Assembly (NCBI GenBank): GCA_963718355.1
Contig: CAVQZA010000003.1
Span: forward strand, 1 to 43,792
Direction: 5' to 3'
DNA length: 43,792 nucleotides
From: CAVQZA01 sp963718355
Lineage (GTDB): Bacteria; Actinomycetota; Thermoleophilia; Gaiellales; Gaiellaceae
Shown here in pieces: positions 32,273 to 40,368 of the stretch. The position numbers and the translations under genes were made by a program. Each line of letters starts with the position of its first letter. Position 1 is the stretch's first letter. The notes below the pieces were generated by a model. The model saw only the letters and a list, made by a program, of their open reading frames with translations, was not told where the DNA came from and did not search any database.

Positions 32273-32632
32273 ATGCCGGTCGCTCGTGTGCTTATGATCG
32301 AACGGAGTGGCAGCATGCGTGATCTCCTCACACTGGTCGTCCGCGGGCTTGGCCACGAGGTAGTGCTGGACACGGAGGCCCGCCCGGAGGAGCTCGACCT
32401 GGGTCTGGCCGACACGGGCGAGCCCGCCGGCTTCGAACCGGCCCGGCGTTACGGCGCCGCCCGGCCCGACCTGCCGGTCGTAGTCGTGAGCATCTACGAC
32501 GAGTCGCATCGCGGGCTGGAATTCCAACCCAGCGCACACGTCGCGATGCCGTTCCGCCTCGCCAATCTCGAGGGCGCGATCAGCAGCGCGCTCAATGGAG
32601 CAACGTCTTTCGAACAGGAGGTTCGACTATGA
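32273..32632 (+). CDS. Degenerate receiver-like protein
   Basis: A 119-residue protein with the length and strand order of a receiver (VLMIERSGSMRDLLTLVVRGLGHEVVL ... PVVVVSIYD ... AHVAMPFRLANLEGAISSAL). The acidic pair is replaced by Glu-Arg and the conserved Lys before PF by Met, so normal phosphorylation is unlikely; an Asp in LADTGE might stand at the acceptor site. Pseudo-receivers usually work by binding partners. It overlaps the cupin gene as ATGA (32629-32632). The ribosome site is weak. Confidence 0.65.
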   Translation: MPVARVLMIERSGSMRDLLTLVVRGLGHEVVLDTEARPEELDLGLADTGEPAGFEPARRYGAARPDLPVVVVSIYDESHRGLEFQPSAHVAMPFRLANLEGAISSALNGATSFEQEVRL

Positions 32633-32979
32633 GTTCGCACGAGCCGATCGACGCACTGGCGGGCAAGCTCAAGCGCACCGAGCTCCAGCACAAGCCGTCC
32701 TCGATCCCGGGCCGCGAGATCGTCCAGGTGCTGACCGAGATCCCCGCGGGAGTTGAATCGGGCTGGCACCAGCATCCCGGCGAAGAGGTCGGCTACATCC
32801 TCCAGGGCACGGTCGAGATGCAGATCAAGGATCAGGAGACGCTGATCCTGCACAAGGGCGAGGGCTTCCTGATGCCGCCGCGGACGCCGCACAACGCCCT
32901 GGACCTGGGCCCGGACACCGGGATGATGCTGTCCTGCTACATCGTCGAGGTGGGCGTGCCGCTGGCCGAGTTCACGTAA
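32629..32979 (+). CDS. Cupin domain protein
   Basis: A 116-residue single-domain cupin. Motif 1 is SGWHQHPGEEVGYILQGTVEMQI (about 44-66) with two His and a Glu as metal ligands; motif 2 is GEGFLMPPRTPHNALDLG (about 84-101) with the third His. Such proteins bind a metal and often a small molecule. It is co-translated with the degenerate receiver and followed by a strong terminator. Confidence 0.9.
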   Translation: MSSHEPIDALAGKLKRTELQHKPSSIPGREIVQVLTEIPAGVESGWHQHPGEEVGYILQGTVEMQIKDQETLILHKGEGFLMPPRTPHNALDLGPDTGMMLSCYIVEVGVPLAEFT

Positions 32980-32988
32980 CGCCGCGCA

Positions 32989-33016
32989 CCCCGGACGTCC
33001 TTCCGAACGTCCGGGG
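32989..33016. terminator. Bidirectional terminator hairpin
   Basis: CCCCGGACGT / ACGTCCGGGG is a perfect 10-bp stem with an 8-nt loop, placed between the stops of convergent genes (32979 and 33031). It can serve both; a U-run is short (TTCC). Confidence 0.7.
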
Positions 33017-33030
33017 TTCCGCGTGGCGGT

Positions 33031-33489
33031 CTAGCGGCACTTGGTCTTGAACGAGCTGACGATCGCGGTCAGACGCGGAGTCTTGGCCTGGATCTGTCCG
33101 TAGGCCTTCGTTGCAGCCGGCCTGTCGTTCTTGAACGTCGCGGCTTCGAGGCTGTGGTAGTTGGTGACGAGAGAATCGAAGCCTGCGCCGGCATTCGCGA
33201 CCGCCGACGCGCACGGGCCTGACTCACCGGCCGCCTTCCAGAGATTCTTCAGCGCGCCGTCGAGAACCTGGGCCTGCGTGTAGAAGGCGTCGTAGCTCTT
33301 CGACAGACAGGCTTTCGACTTGCACGTCGAGGTAGCCGTGTCGATGTTGCCGGTCGCGATGCCGAGCTTGGCCACCTCGATGCCGACGCTGGCGACAAGG
33401 GTGGGCGGAGGTGTCTTGGCCACAGCCGGCAGCACGGCCACGAGGGCAGCGATACAGGTAGCGGAGAGGAGGATGATTCGCTTTGTCAT
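33031..33489 (-). CDS. Secreted small helical protein
   Basis: A 152-residue protein with a signal peptide (MTKRIILLSATCIAALVAVLPAVA, cleavage near residue 24). The mature part is predicted helical and has four Cys (CKSKAC, GPCAS, KTKC), suggesting disulfides. No family was recognised. The start ATG 33489 has GATACC 6 nt upstream (leaderless). It is divergent from the next secreted protein, with 60 nt between. Confidence 0.7.
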   Translation of the reverse strand: MTKRIILLSATCIAALVAVLPAVAKTPPPTLVASVGIEVAKLGIATGNIDTATSTCKSKACLSKSYDAFYTQAQVLDGALKNLWKAAGESGPCASAVANAGAGFDSLVTNYHSLEAATFKNDRPAATKAYGQIQAKTPRLTAIVSSFKTKCR

Positions 33490-33495
33490 GGCTTG

Positions 33496-33544
33496 GGTAT
33501 CGGGTCGGCGGCCTTCGGTCTTTAGGACGGCTGTGCGAGACTAT
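33496..33544. promoter_or_regulatory. Divergent leaderless promoters of two secreted-protein genes
   Basis: Minus-strand GATACC (33496-33501) is 6 nt before ATG 33489. Plus-strand GACTAT (33539-33544) is 5 nt before GTG 33550. No Shine-Dalgarno is seen for either. Confidence 0.45.
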
Positions 33545-33549
33545 GCGCC

Positions 33550-34170
33550 GTGTTTCGTTCGACGCTCGTCGCGGCCGCGCTGGCGGTCCTGGCCACGGTG
33601 GCCGCCTCGTCCGGAGGAGCGGCAGTGCCTCCCGCGTGGTCAGGCTCCGCCTCGTGCACGATCGCGGTGACCGGACCGGGTTATCAGCATTCGGAGACAC
33701 AGCGCTGGGCGGTCAGCGGCGCCACGAGCGTCCGCGGCGCCTTCCGGATCGTCCCGTCACGCTGGACGGACACCGGCAGCGGCTCCTCGCATGTGACGCA
33801 GGGCGACCAGACGAGGGACATCACCTGGACGGTGAACGCCGCCGCGCCGGGCAAGTTCCAGTTCTTCGTCAGGGCGTCCGACAACAAGCTCGTGATCGGT
33901 CGGGCAAACGCCCAACTCCGAGTCCAGAACGGCATCACGGGAACGCAGCAGCTCACGATCGGCGGCGTTGCCCAGACGCCGGGCGCGGTCGGGCTGGAGG
34001 CGTTCGAGACCCAGCTGCCGCCGATCGTCGCCGCCTCGACAGCCCGTTCCGTCTCCGGCTCGATGCCGCCGACGCGGGTGGCCGGGTCGTTCGGCCCGTT
34101 CCAGCCGGGCGCCGCCACGGCGACGAAGAGCTGCTCGTGGAAGTTCGCCAGGGCCACGACCCATCACTGA
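33550..34170 (+). CDS. Secreted protein of unknown function
   Basis: A 206-residue exported protein (signal peptide FRSTLVAAALAVLATVAASSGGAA). The mature part is Ser/Thr/Gly-rich and likely beta-sheet: SGSASCTIAVTGPGYQHSETQRWAVSG, ITWTVNAAAPGKFQFFVRAS, and a C-terminal AATATKSCSWKFARATTHH, with the two Cys probably paired. No family was recognised. Its stop (TGA 34168-34170) overlaps the apparent AUC start of the luciferase-like gene. Confidence 0.72.
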   Translation: MFRSTLVAAALAVLATVAASSGGAAVPPAWSGSASCTIAVTGPGYQHSETQRWAVSGATSVRGAFRIVPSRWTDTGSGSSHVTQGDQTRDITWTVNAAAPGKFQFFVRASDNKLVIGRANAQLRVQNGITGTQQLTIGGVAQTPGAVGLEAFETQLPPIVAASTARSVSGSMPPTRVAGSFGPFQPGAATATKSCSWKFARATTHH

Positions 34171-35233
34171 CCTGGCGACACCGACCTTCGGCATCTTCGA
34201 CCACATCGAGGACATCCCGGGCACGCCGACACACCGGCTGTTCAAGGATCGTCTCGAGCTGATCACGCTCGCCGACGAGGCGGGATTCGAGGGCTTCCAT
34301 CTGGCCGAGCACCACGGCTCCGATCTGTGCATGGCGCCCAATCAGGAGCTGTTCATCGCGGCCGCATCGCAGGTGACGACGAAGATCCGGCTCGGCCCGA
34401 TGGTGAAGCTCCTGCCGCTCCATCATCCGGTGCAGATCCTCGAGGACATGTGCGTGGCCGACCAGCTCACCGGCGGGCGCCTCGACTTCGGCGTCGGCCG
34501 CGGCGTCGCGCCGGTGGAGCACGCCTGGTTCGGGAGCGACTGGCGGGAGTCGAGGCAACGGTTCGAGGACACGCTCGGGATCATCTGCGACGCGCTCGCG
34601 ACCGGCGAGATCTCGAGCGCGAACAGCACGTACTACGACTTCCCGACCGCTCCGCTCGCGACGAAGCCGTTCCAGAGCCCGATCCCGTTCTGGTACCCCG
34701 GCAGCCCGGTGACCGCCGGCCGCCACGGCATGAACCTGATGTGGGCCGGCCCGATCGACCAGTCCGCCTACGACCTCTACGTCGAGGCGTGGCACGCGCA
34801 CAAGGGCGACACGCTCCGAGTCGACGGCCCGGACTCCCGCCCGCGCGTCGGCTGCACGATGATGCTCGCGATCGCGCCCACCGAGCGCGAGGCCCTCGAG
34901 ATCGCCCGCCGCGGCATGGACGGCCTCGTGCGCCGTGCCCGCGCCGTGCACACCTACGACCACCTCGTGCTGCCCGAAGCGGAGTGCGAAGCGGCCCTCG
35001 CGCCGCTGAACGGGATCCTGGCACACATCGAGGACGCAATCAGCCTCGGCGCCGGCACCACCGGGCAGATCACCGAGCGGTTCGCCTCGATCCTCGAGCC
35101 CGGCCGCATCGACTACATCCTGCTCCAGCTCCCGACCGGCGACATGACCTTCGCCGAGGCGAAGCGCACGGTCGAGCTGTTCGCGACGGAGGTCAAGCCG
35201 GAGCTCGAGAAGGTGCCGCTGCCGCGGGCCTAG
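34163..35233 (+). CDS. LLM class flavin-dependent oxidoreductase (luciferase-like)
   Basis: A 356-residue luciferase-like monooxygenase. The family N-terminus PTFGIFDHIE is followed by LADEAGFEGFHLAEHHGS, KIRLGPMVKLLPLHHPVQILEDMCVADQLTGGRLDFGVGRG and WYPGSP; these place FMN or F420 and the substrate in a TIM barrel. No ATG, GTG or TTG lies in frame just before PTFGIF; the candidates are ATC 34163 (giving ITDLATPTFG) and CTG 34172. ATC 34163 has an AGGG about 10 nt upstream and overlaps the previous stop, as in a translationally coupled pair. The end shares CTAG (35230-35233) with the convergent gene. The substrate is unknown. Confidence 0.87.
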   Translation: MTDLATPTFGIFDHIEDIPGTPTHRLFKDRLELITLADEAGFEGFHLAEHHGSDLCMAPNQELFIAAASQVTTKIRLGPMVKLLPLHHPVQILEDMCVADQLTGGRLDFGVGRGVAPVEHAWFGSDWRESRQRFEDTLGIICDALATGEISSANSTYYDFPTAPLATKPFQSPIPFWYPGSPVTAGRHGMNLMWAGPIDQSAYDLYVEAWHAHKGDTLRVDGPDSRPRVGCTMMLAIAPTEREALEIARRGMDGLVRRARAVHTYDHLVLPEAECEAALAPLNGILAHIEDAISLGAGTTGQITERFASILEPGRIDYILLQLPTGDMTFAEAKRTVELFATEVKPELEKVPLPRA

Positions 35234-35427
35234 AGGATCTTCCAGAGGATCTTGACGCCCGACCGCAGCCGTTGCTGGCGGAGGAGCAGGGCAACGGCGA
35301 TCAGCGTGCCGAGCGCAACGGGCACGATCGAGCGCACCTCGTCGTGCAGCGCGTCCAGATCGGTGGCCAGTCTCTGCCGCTCGGAGGCGATCTCCAGGCG
35401 GATCTCCTCGATCGAGCGGTCAGGCAT
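35230..35427 (-). CDS. DUF3618-like small membrane protein
   Basis: A 65-residue protein. SIEEIRLEIASERQRLATDLDALHDEV matches the DUF3618 helical motif, followed by one membrane helix (IVPVALGTLIAVALLL). It lies just downstream of the holin-X-like gene, whose stop it overlaps by 8 nt. In actinobacteria these two families are commonly neighbours in envelope clusters. Confidence 0.8.
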   Translation of the reverse strand: MPDRSIEEIRLEIASERQRLATDLDALHDEVRSIVPVALGTLIAVALLLRQQRLRSGVKILWKIL

Positions 35428-35788
35428 GGGTGCGCACCGTCTCGATCGTCCGCTCCGTCTCGTCCATCGCGTCGGAGGGAGCCGAGATCTTCTTGGCGAA
35501 GCTCCTCGCCACGAGGACGGCGACGAGCGCGCAGAGGACGAGGGCGCCCGCGACGACGAGGAGCGAGAGCCACAGCGCGAGCTCGGCGTTCAGGGCGACG
35601 GCGGCGGCGGCGAAGAGAAAGCCGATCGCGTAGACGACGAGCACCGCGGCAGCCGCGGCGAGCCCGACTGCGACGGCAAGGGCGGTCGACCGGCGCTTTC
35701 CCTCGATCTTCGCCAGCTCGATGTTCAGCTGGGCGAGCGCCTTCAGCCGGGCCTGCACTCGTTTGGCCTGCGAAACGACACCGAACAT
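35420..35788 (-). CDS. Phage holin family (actinobacterial holin-X-like) membrane protein
   Basis: A 122-residue protein. An N-terminal helical part (VSQAKRVQARLKALAQLNIELAKIEGKRR) is followed by two long membrane helices (STALAVAVGLAAAAAVLVVYAIGFLFAAAA; ALWLSLLVVAGALVLCALVAVLVA) and a polar tail. This is the layout of the actinobacterial holin-X family; despite the name these are usually not phage lysis proteins. The start ATG 35788 has TAAGCT 7 nt upstream (35796-35801). The open frame to 36820 is antisense to the next gene. Confidence 0.8.
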   Translation of the reverse strand: MFGVVSQAKRVQARLKALAQLNIELAKIEGKRRSTALAVAVGLAAAAAVLVVYAIGFLFAAAAVALNAELALWLSLLVVAGALVLCALVAVLVARSFAKKISAPSDAMDETERTIETVRTHA

Positions 35789-35795
35789 GTCCCCG

Positions 35796-35801
35796 AGCTT
35801 A
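35796..35801 (-). promoter_or_regulatory. Leaderless -10 of the holin-X-like gene
   Basis: Minus-strand TAAGCT, 7 nt before ATG 35788. Confidence 0.5.
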
Positions 35802-35872
35802 GACGAGTGCAGGCGAAAACTGAATCGGCGCGCTTGCGGAGCGGGCCACGGTCCGCGACGGTACCGGCCACG

Positions 35873-36844
35873 ATGGAGTACACCCGCTTGGGCAACACAG
35901 GCTTGAAGATGAGCCGGCTCGGACTCGGCTGCATGAGCTACGGCGACCCGACCGTCCCGAACGCCCATCCGTGGGCGCTCACCGAGGACCTGGCACAACC
36001 GTTCTTCCAGCAGGCCGTCGAGCTCGGCGTGACCTTCTGGGACACCGCGAACGTGTACCAGCTCGGCACGTCCGAGGAGATCGTCGGCCGCGCGATCACC
36101 CGCTACTCCCGCCGAGAGGACATCGTGCTCGCGACGAAGGTGCGGGGCTGGATGCACGACGGCCCCGGCGGAGAGGGCCTGTCGCGCAAGGCGATCCTCG
36201 AGCAGGTCGATGCGTCGCTGAAGCGGCTCGGCACGGACTACATCGACCTCTACCAGATCCACCGCTTCGATCCGGATACGCCGGTCGAGGAGACGATGGA
36301 GGCGCTGCACGACGTGATCAAGGCGGGCAAGACGCGCTACATCGGCGCCTCCTCGATGTTCGCCTGGCAGTTCGCGAAGCTCCAGCACGCCGCGGATCTC
36401 GGCGGGTGGACGCGGTTCGTGTCGATGCAGAACCAGTACAACCTGCTGCGCCGCCACGACGAGCCGGAGCTGATGGCGATGTGCGGCGACATGGGCGTCG
36501 GGCTCGTGCCGTACTCGCCGAACGGGAAGGGCCGCCTCGCCCGCCCGGCCGGCGAGCAGAGCCTCCGCTCCGACACCGACAAGGTCGTCCAGGCGTTCGA
36601 CTCCCCCTACGACGAGCCGGTGATCGACGCCGTGCAGGCGCTCGCCGAGACACGCGGCGTGAGCATGGCCCAGATCGCGCTGGCCTGGGTTTTGCGCAAC
36701 CCGCTTGTCTCGGCTCCGATCGTCGGCGCAACGAAGCCGCACCACCTGCCGGACGCGGTCGCCGCGCTCACCGTGGCACTGACGGACGAAGAGGTGCAAG
36801 GGCTCGAGGAGCCCTACCACCAGTTCGGGCCGTCGTGGTACTGA
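35873..36844 (+). CDS. Aldo/keto reductase
   Basis: A 323-residue NADPH-dependent reductase of the AKR (voltage-gated K+ channel beta-like) branch. The tetrad is visible: Asp in TFWDTANVY, Tyr in the same block, Lys in VLATKVRG and His in YQIHRF. The cofactor site near the end is SAPIVGATKPHHL. Substrates are probably aldehydes or ketones. ATG 35873 matches the family N-terminus (MEYTRLGNTGLKMSRLGLG); the long upstream frame is antisense to the holin-X gene. Confidence 0.93.
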   Translation: MEYTRLGNTGLKMSRLGLGCMSYGDPTVPNAHPWALTEDLAQPFFQQAVELGVTFWDTANVYQLGTSEEIVGRAITRYSRREDIVLATKVRGWMHDGPGGEGLSRKAILEQVDASLKRLGTDYIDLYQIHRFDPDTPVEETMEALHDVIKAGKTRYIGASSMFAWQFAKLQHAADLGGWTRFVSMQNQYNLLRRHDEPELMAMCGDMGVGLVPYSPNGKGRLARPAGEQSLRSDTDKVVQAFDSPYDEPVIDAVQALAETRGVSMAQIALAWVLRNPLVSAPIVGATKPHHLPDAVAALTVALTDEEVQGLEEPYHQFGPSWY

Positions 36845-36845
36845 C

Positions 36846-37169
36846 TCAGGGAATCCGAAGGTCCCGGTGCTCGCCGGCGGCGAGCCGCTCTTCCTCGGTC
36901 AACTCGGACTGCCTGGCGGGGGTCACGAGCGACCAGTGGCCGCCGACCGGGCAGCGCTGAAATCTCCACCAGCCCAGCCGAACCGACTTCAGAGACACTC
37001 CCGGTACCCAGATCGTCGTGAACAGATGGCCTGCGCGGCACCGGACCACCACGTTCCCGGCCACTCCATAGCCGCGCCGCTTGAGCACCACCACCTCGGG
37101 AAGCACGCTCACCGCGGCGATGAGCAGGCGGCGGTGACGACCGCGCTTGCGATGTTCGTCGGTCTTCAT
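36846..37169 (-). CDS. Cys/His-containing small protein
   Basis: A 107-residue basic protein. The central block VVRCRAGHLFTTIWVPGVSLKSVRLGWWRFQRCPVGGHW has a C-x3-H ... C-x4-H pattern, a possible zinc-binding knuckle. A single hydrophobic stretch (LLIAAVSVLPEVVVL) precedes it. Proteins of this kind are common in actinobacteria; no function is known. It is divergent from the rifamycin phosphotransferase gene. Confidence 0.75.
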   Translation of the reverse strand: MKTDEHRKRGRHRRLLIAAVSVLPEVVVLKRRGYGVAGNVVVRCRAGHLFTTIWVPGVSLKSVRLGWWRFQRCPVGGHWSLVTPARQSELTEEERLAAGEHRDLRIP

Positions 37170-37201
37170 GCCTCCGTACGATGTCAGACGGAGGTGCGCT
37201 G

Positions 37202-39726
37202 ATGGGCTACGTGCTGGGTTTCCAGGAGATCGATCAGACTCGGGTCGCGGTCGTCGGCGGCAAGGGCGCGCAGCTTGGGGAGCTGTCGCGGATCGCAGGC
37301 ATCCGCGTGCCTGCCGGCTTCTGCGTGACGACGGATGCGTTTCGGCGGCTCATGGCGGGAGCGCTGTCGATCGACGATCTGCTCGAGCGGCTGTCACACT
37401 TGGGCTCGGACGACCGTGAGTCGATCCGCACGCTGAGTGCCGAGATCCGCCGCTCCCTCGAAGCGGTTGCCATCCCGGAAGATGTGGCGGCGGCGGTCAC
37501 CGGGGCGCTCGCGCGTCTCGGCGACGAGGCCGCTTACGCCGTCCGCTCCAGCGCGACGGCGGAGGACCTACCGACCGCGTCGTTCGCGGGCCAGCAGGAC
37601 ACGTACCTGAACATCGTCGGGCCAGAGGCGATCCTCCAGCACCTCAGCCGCTGCTGGGCCTCGCTCTTCACCGAGCGGGCCGTGACCTACCGGCTGCGGA
37701 ACGGCTTCGATCAGCGGAAGGTGCAGATGGCCGTGGTCGTGCAGCAGATGGTCTTCCCGGACGCGTCCGGGATCCTGTTCACAGCCGACCCCGTCACGTC
37801 GAACCGAAACGTCGCCTCCGTCGAAGCCGGGTTCGGCCTCGGCGAGGCCCTGGTCTCGGGTCTCGTGAACCCGGACGTCTACAAGGTGCGCGACGGCGAG
37901 ATCGTCGCCAAGGCGATCGCCGGCCAGCAGCCGGCGCTGACGGATACGCAGGTCGTGCGGCTCGTCCAGCTGGGTCGGCAGATCGAAGCGCACTTCGGCC
38001 GCCCCCAGGACATCGAATGGTGCCTCGTCGACGACGGCTACCAGATCGTCCAGAGCCGGCCTATCACCGCGCTGTTCCCCATCCCCGTGACGGACGACGG
38101 AGGGAACCACGTCTTCGTCTCGGTCGGTCACGGCCAGATGATGACCGACGCCATGAAGCCCCTGGGGATCTCCATGTGGCAGCTGACAGCCCTCCCGCGG
38201 ATGTACGAGGCCGGCGGGAGGCTGTTCGTCGACGTCACCCAGCGCCTGGCGTCCCCAGCCGGCCGTGCAAGCCTTCTGGAAGTCATGGGGAAGGGCGACC
38301 CGTTGATCGGAGACGCGCTGGAGACCGTCCTGGAACGCGACGACTTCATCCCGTCGCTCCCGGACGAGGCTCCCGCCGGGACGCCCGCCGCCGGCGCGCC
38401 GACCCCGATCGAGACCGATCCGGCCATCGTCACCGAGCTGATAGAGCACAGCCAGGCCTCGATCGCCGCCCTGAAGCGCGAGATTCGAACGAAGTCCGGA
38501 CCGGCGCTGCTCGACTTCATCCTCGCGGACATCCACGAGCTGAAGCGGATCCTGTTCGACCCGCGAAGCCATCAGGTGTTCATGTCGGCCATGGAGGCCA
38601 CGTGGTGGCTCAACGAGCAGCTGGAGGCGTGGCTGGGCGAGAAGAACGCCGCCGACACGCTCACGCAGTCCGTCCCCAACAACGTCACGTCGGAGATGGG
38701 TCTCGCGCTGCTGGACGTCGCCGACGTGATCCGCCCGTATCCGGACGTCGTGGCCTTTTTGGAGCACGTCGAGGACGAGGGATTCCTCGACGAGCTGGCC
38801 GAGCTCCAGGGCGGGCGGGAAGCGAGGAACGCCATCCTGGCCTTCCTCGACAAGTACGGCATGCGCTGCACCGGCGAGATCGACATCACGAGGCCGCGTT
38901 GGAGCGAACGCCCCACCACGCTCGTGCCCGTGATCCTGGGCAACGTCGAGAACTTCGAGCCGGGCGAAGGTGAGCGGCGCTTCGAACAAGGCCGGAGGAG
39001 GCCTGGAAGAAGGAACAGGAGCTTCTGGAACGCCTGCGGGCCCTGCCGGACGGGGAGCAGAAGGCCGAGGAGACCAAGCGGATGATCGACCGGGTCCGGA
39101 CGTTCATCGGGTACCGCGAGTATCCGAAGTACGGCATGGTCAGCCGCTACTTCGTCTACAAGCAGGCCTTGCTGGAAGAAGCCGAACGCCTCGTGGACGC
39201 CGGCGTGCTTCGTGAGCAGGAAGACATCTTCTACCTCACGTTCCAGGAGCTCCACGACGTCGTGCGCACGAACCACGCGGACGACGAGCTCATCCTCCGG
39301 CGCAAGGACGCGTTCAGGTCGTATCAGGCGCTCACGCCGCCGCGGGTGCTCACGTCCGACGGCGAGGTGATCGGCGGCGCGTACCGACGCGACGATGTGC
39401 CGGCCGGCGCGCTGGTCGGTCTAGCGGTCTCCGCCGGGACGATCGAAGGGCGGGCCCGCGTCATCCTGGACATGTCGGAGGCCGATCTCGAAGCGGGCGA
39501 CATCCTGGTCACCGCCTACACCGACCCCAGCTGGACGCCCCTGTTCGTCGCGATCAAAGGCCTGGTGACGGAGGTCGGGGGCCTGATGACCCACGGCGCG
39601 GTGATCGCAAGGGAGTACGGCCTGCCGGCCGTCGTCGGGGTGGAGCACGCCACCCAACTGATCCCGGACGGGCAGCGCATCCGCGTGAACGGAACGGACG
39701 GGTACGTCGAGATCCTGCCTTCGTGA
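37202..39726 (+). pseudogene. rph: Rifamycin-inactivating phosphotransferase, frameshifted
   Basis: The gene matches Rph, a PEP-synthase-like three-domain enzyme that phosphorylates rifamycins with ATP. The ATP-grasp start MGYVLGFQEIDQTRVAVVGGKGAQLGEL, the AVRSSATAEDLPTASFAGQQDTYLNI block and EWCLVDDGYQIVQSRPIT are present in the first part. The C-terminal swivel domain has the catalytic His in GGLMTHGAVIAREYG. Near 38995-39000 one base appears to be missing: frame 2 continues as non-homologous RRRPGRR... to a stop at 39085, while the expected EAWKKEQELLERLRALPDGEQ runs in frame 1. ATG 39082 overlaps that stop as ATGA and restarts in the right frame. GGAGG lies 7 nt before ATG 37202. No rifamycin-associated element palindrome was seen. 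It could be a sequencing error. Confidence 0.85.
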
Positions 39727-39858
39727 AAGGCCTGCGCGCCCGACGAGACATTTATTGCGCTAGTCGCCCCTGACCATGTACGACGTGCGACGCGCTCCCA
39801 TCATGTGAGCCCTTTGGCGATCCGACTCTCCACGGGCGGCGTGGCACCTGGAGAGCGC

Positions 39859-40206
39859 TTAGGGAAGCTTGACCGGCGCCGAGTGGTAGCCGCCGCGCAC
39901 ACAGGTCACGTGGAACGCTCGCTTGGCGGTGACGCTGGCGTTGAGGGTGAAGATCGACCGGTCCGTGGTTCCAGGCTTCGGCCATCCGGCGCCCGTAGCC
40001 TCCTCATTGCCTACCGGAGCGGTCACCGAAAGCACATGCCCCTGATAGCGGCACAGGACCGTTTCGCCCGGGTGCAGCTGCGAGCGGGTGTACGTCCGGT
40101 TCGCGCCGATTTTGACGACGAGGGTCTTGGAGGCTCCCACCGCCGACCCGGCAAACGAGAGGGCGGCGACGGCGGAGAACAATAGGACAAGGCGGTGAGA
40201 CTGCAT
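39859..40206 (-). CDS. Small secreted protein
   Basis: A 115-residue exported protein with a signal peptide (LVLLFSAVAALSFAGSAVGA, cleavage near residue 25). The mature part has KTLVVKIGANRTYTRSQLHPGETVLCRYQGH and a second Cys in FHVTCVRGGYHS, a likely disulfide in a beta-rich fold. No family was recognised. It lies between the frameshifted rph gene and the antibiotic-biosynthesis-monooxygenase-like gene; the 132 nt before it (39727-39858) hold nothing recognisable. Confidence 0.6.
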   Translation of the reverse strand: MQSHRLVLLFSAVAALSFAGSAVGASKTLVVKIGANRTYTRSQLHPGETVLCRYQGHVLSVTAPVGNEEATGAGWPKPGTTDRSIFTLNASVTAKRAFHVTCVRGGYHSAPVKLP

Positions 40207-40320
40207 GTTGCGTCGTCAGACCGCGGTCTGCGTCGATGGTTAGGGCCGGAGACTCGACTGGGCCAAATGTTCGGCAATGTCACCTGGCTACCGAGGCGGC
40301 ACCCTCATGCCAAACGCGCG

Positions 40321-40368
40321 TTGGTGTGGGTCAAGCTCTTGGCCGACCCACACCAACCCTCTTGGTGT
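40321..40368. terminator. Alternative hairpins after the ABM-like gene
   Basis: TTGGTGTGGGTC (40321-40332) pairs perfectly over 12 bp with GACCCACACCAA (40345-40356). ACACCAA (40350-40356) can instead pair with TTGGTGT (40362-40368) next to the stop codon of the minus-strand gene. The two stems exclude each other. The 12-bp stem is a likely terminator. Confidence 0.5.

Noticed and set aside
35420..36820. A 466-residue minus-strand frame reaching over the aldo/keto reductase
   Set aside because: Only its last 122 residues, from ATG 35788, look like a protein (holin-X-like); the rest is antisense to the reductase.
37100..37202. Rifamycin-associated element before rph
   Set aside because: I looked for a long palindrome of the known RAE type upstream of the start and found none; only a TACGAT -10-like hexamer and GGAGG are present.
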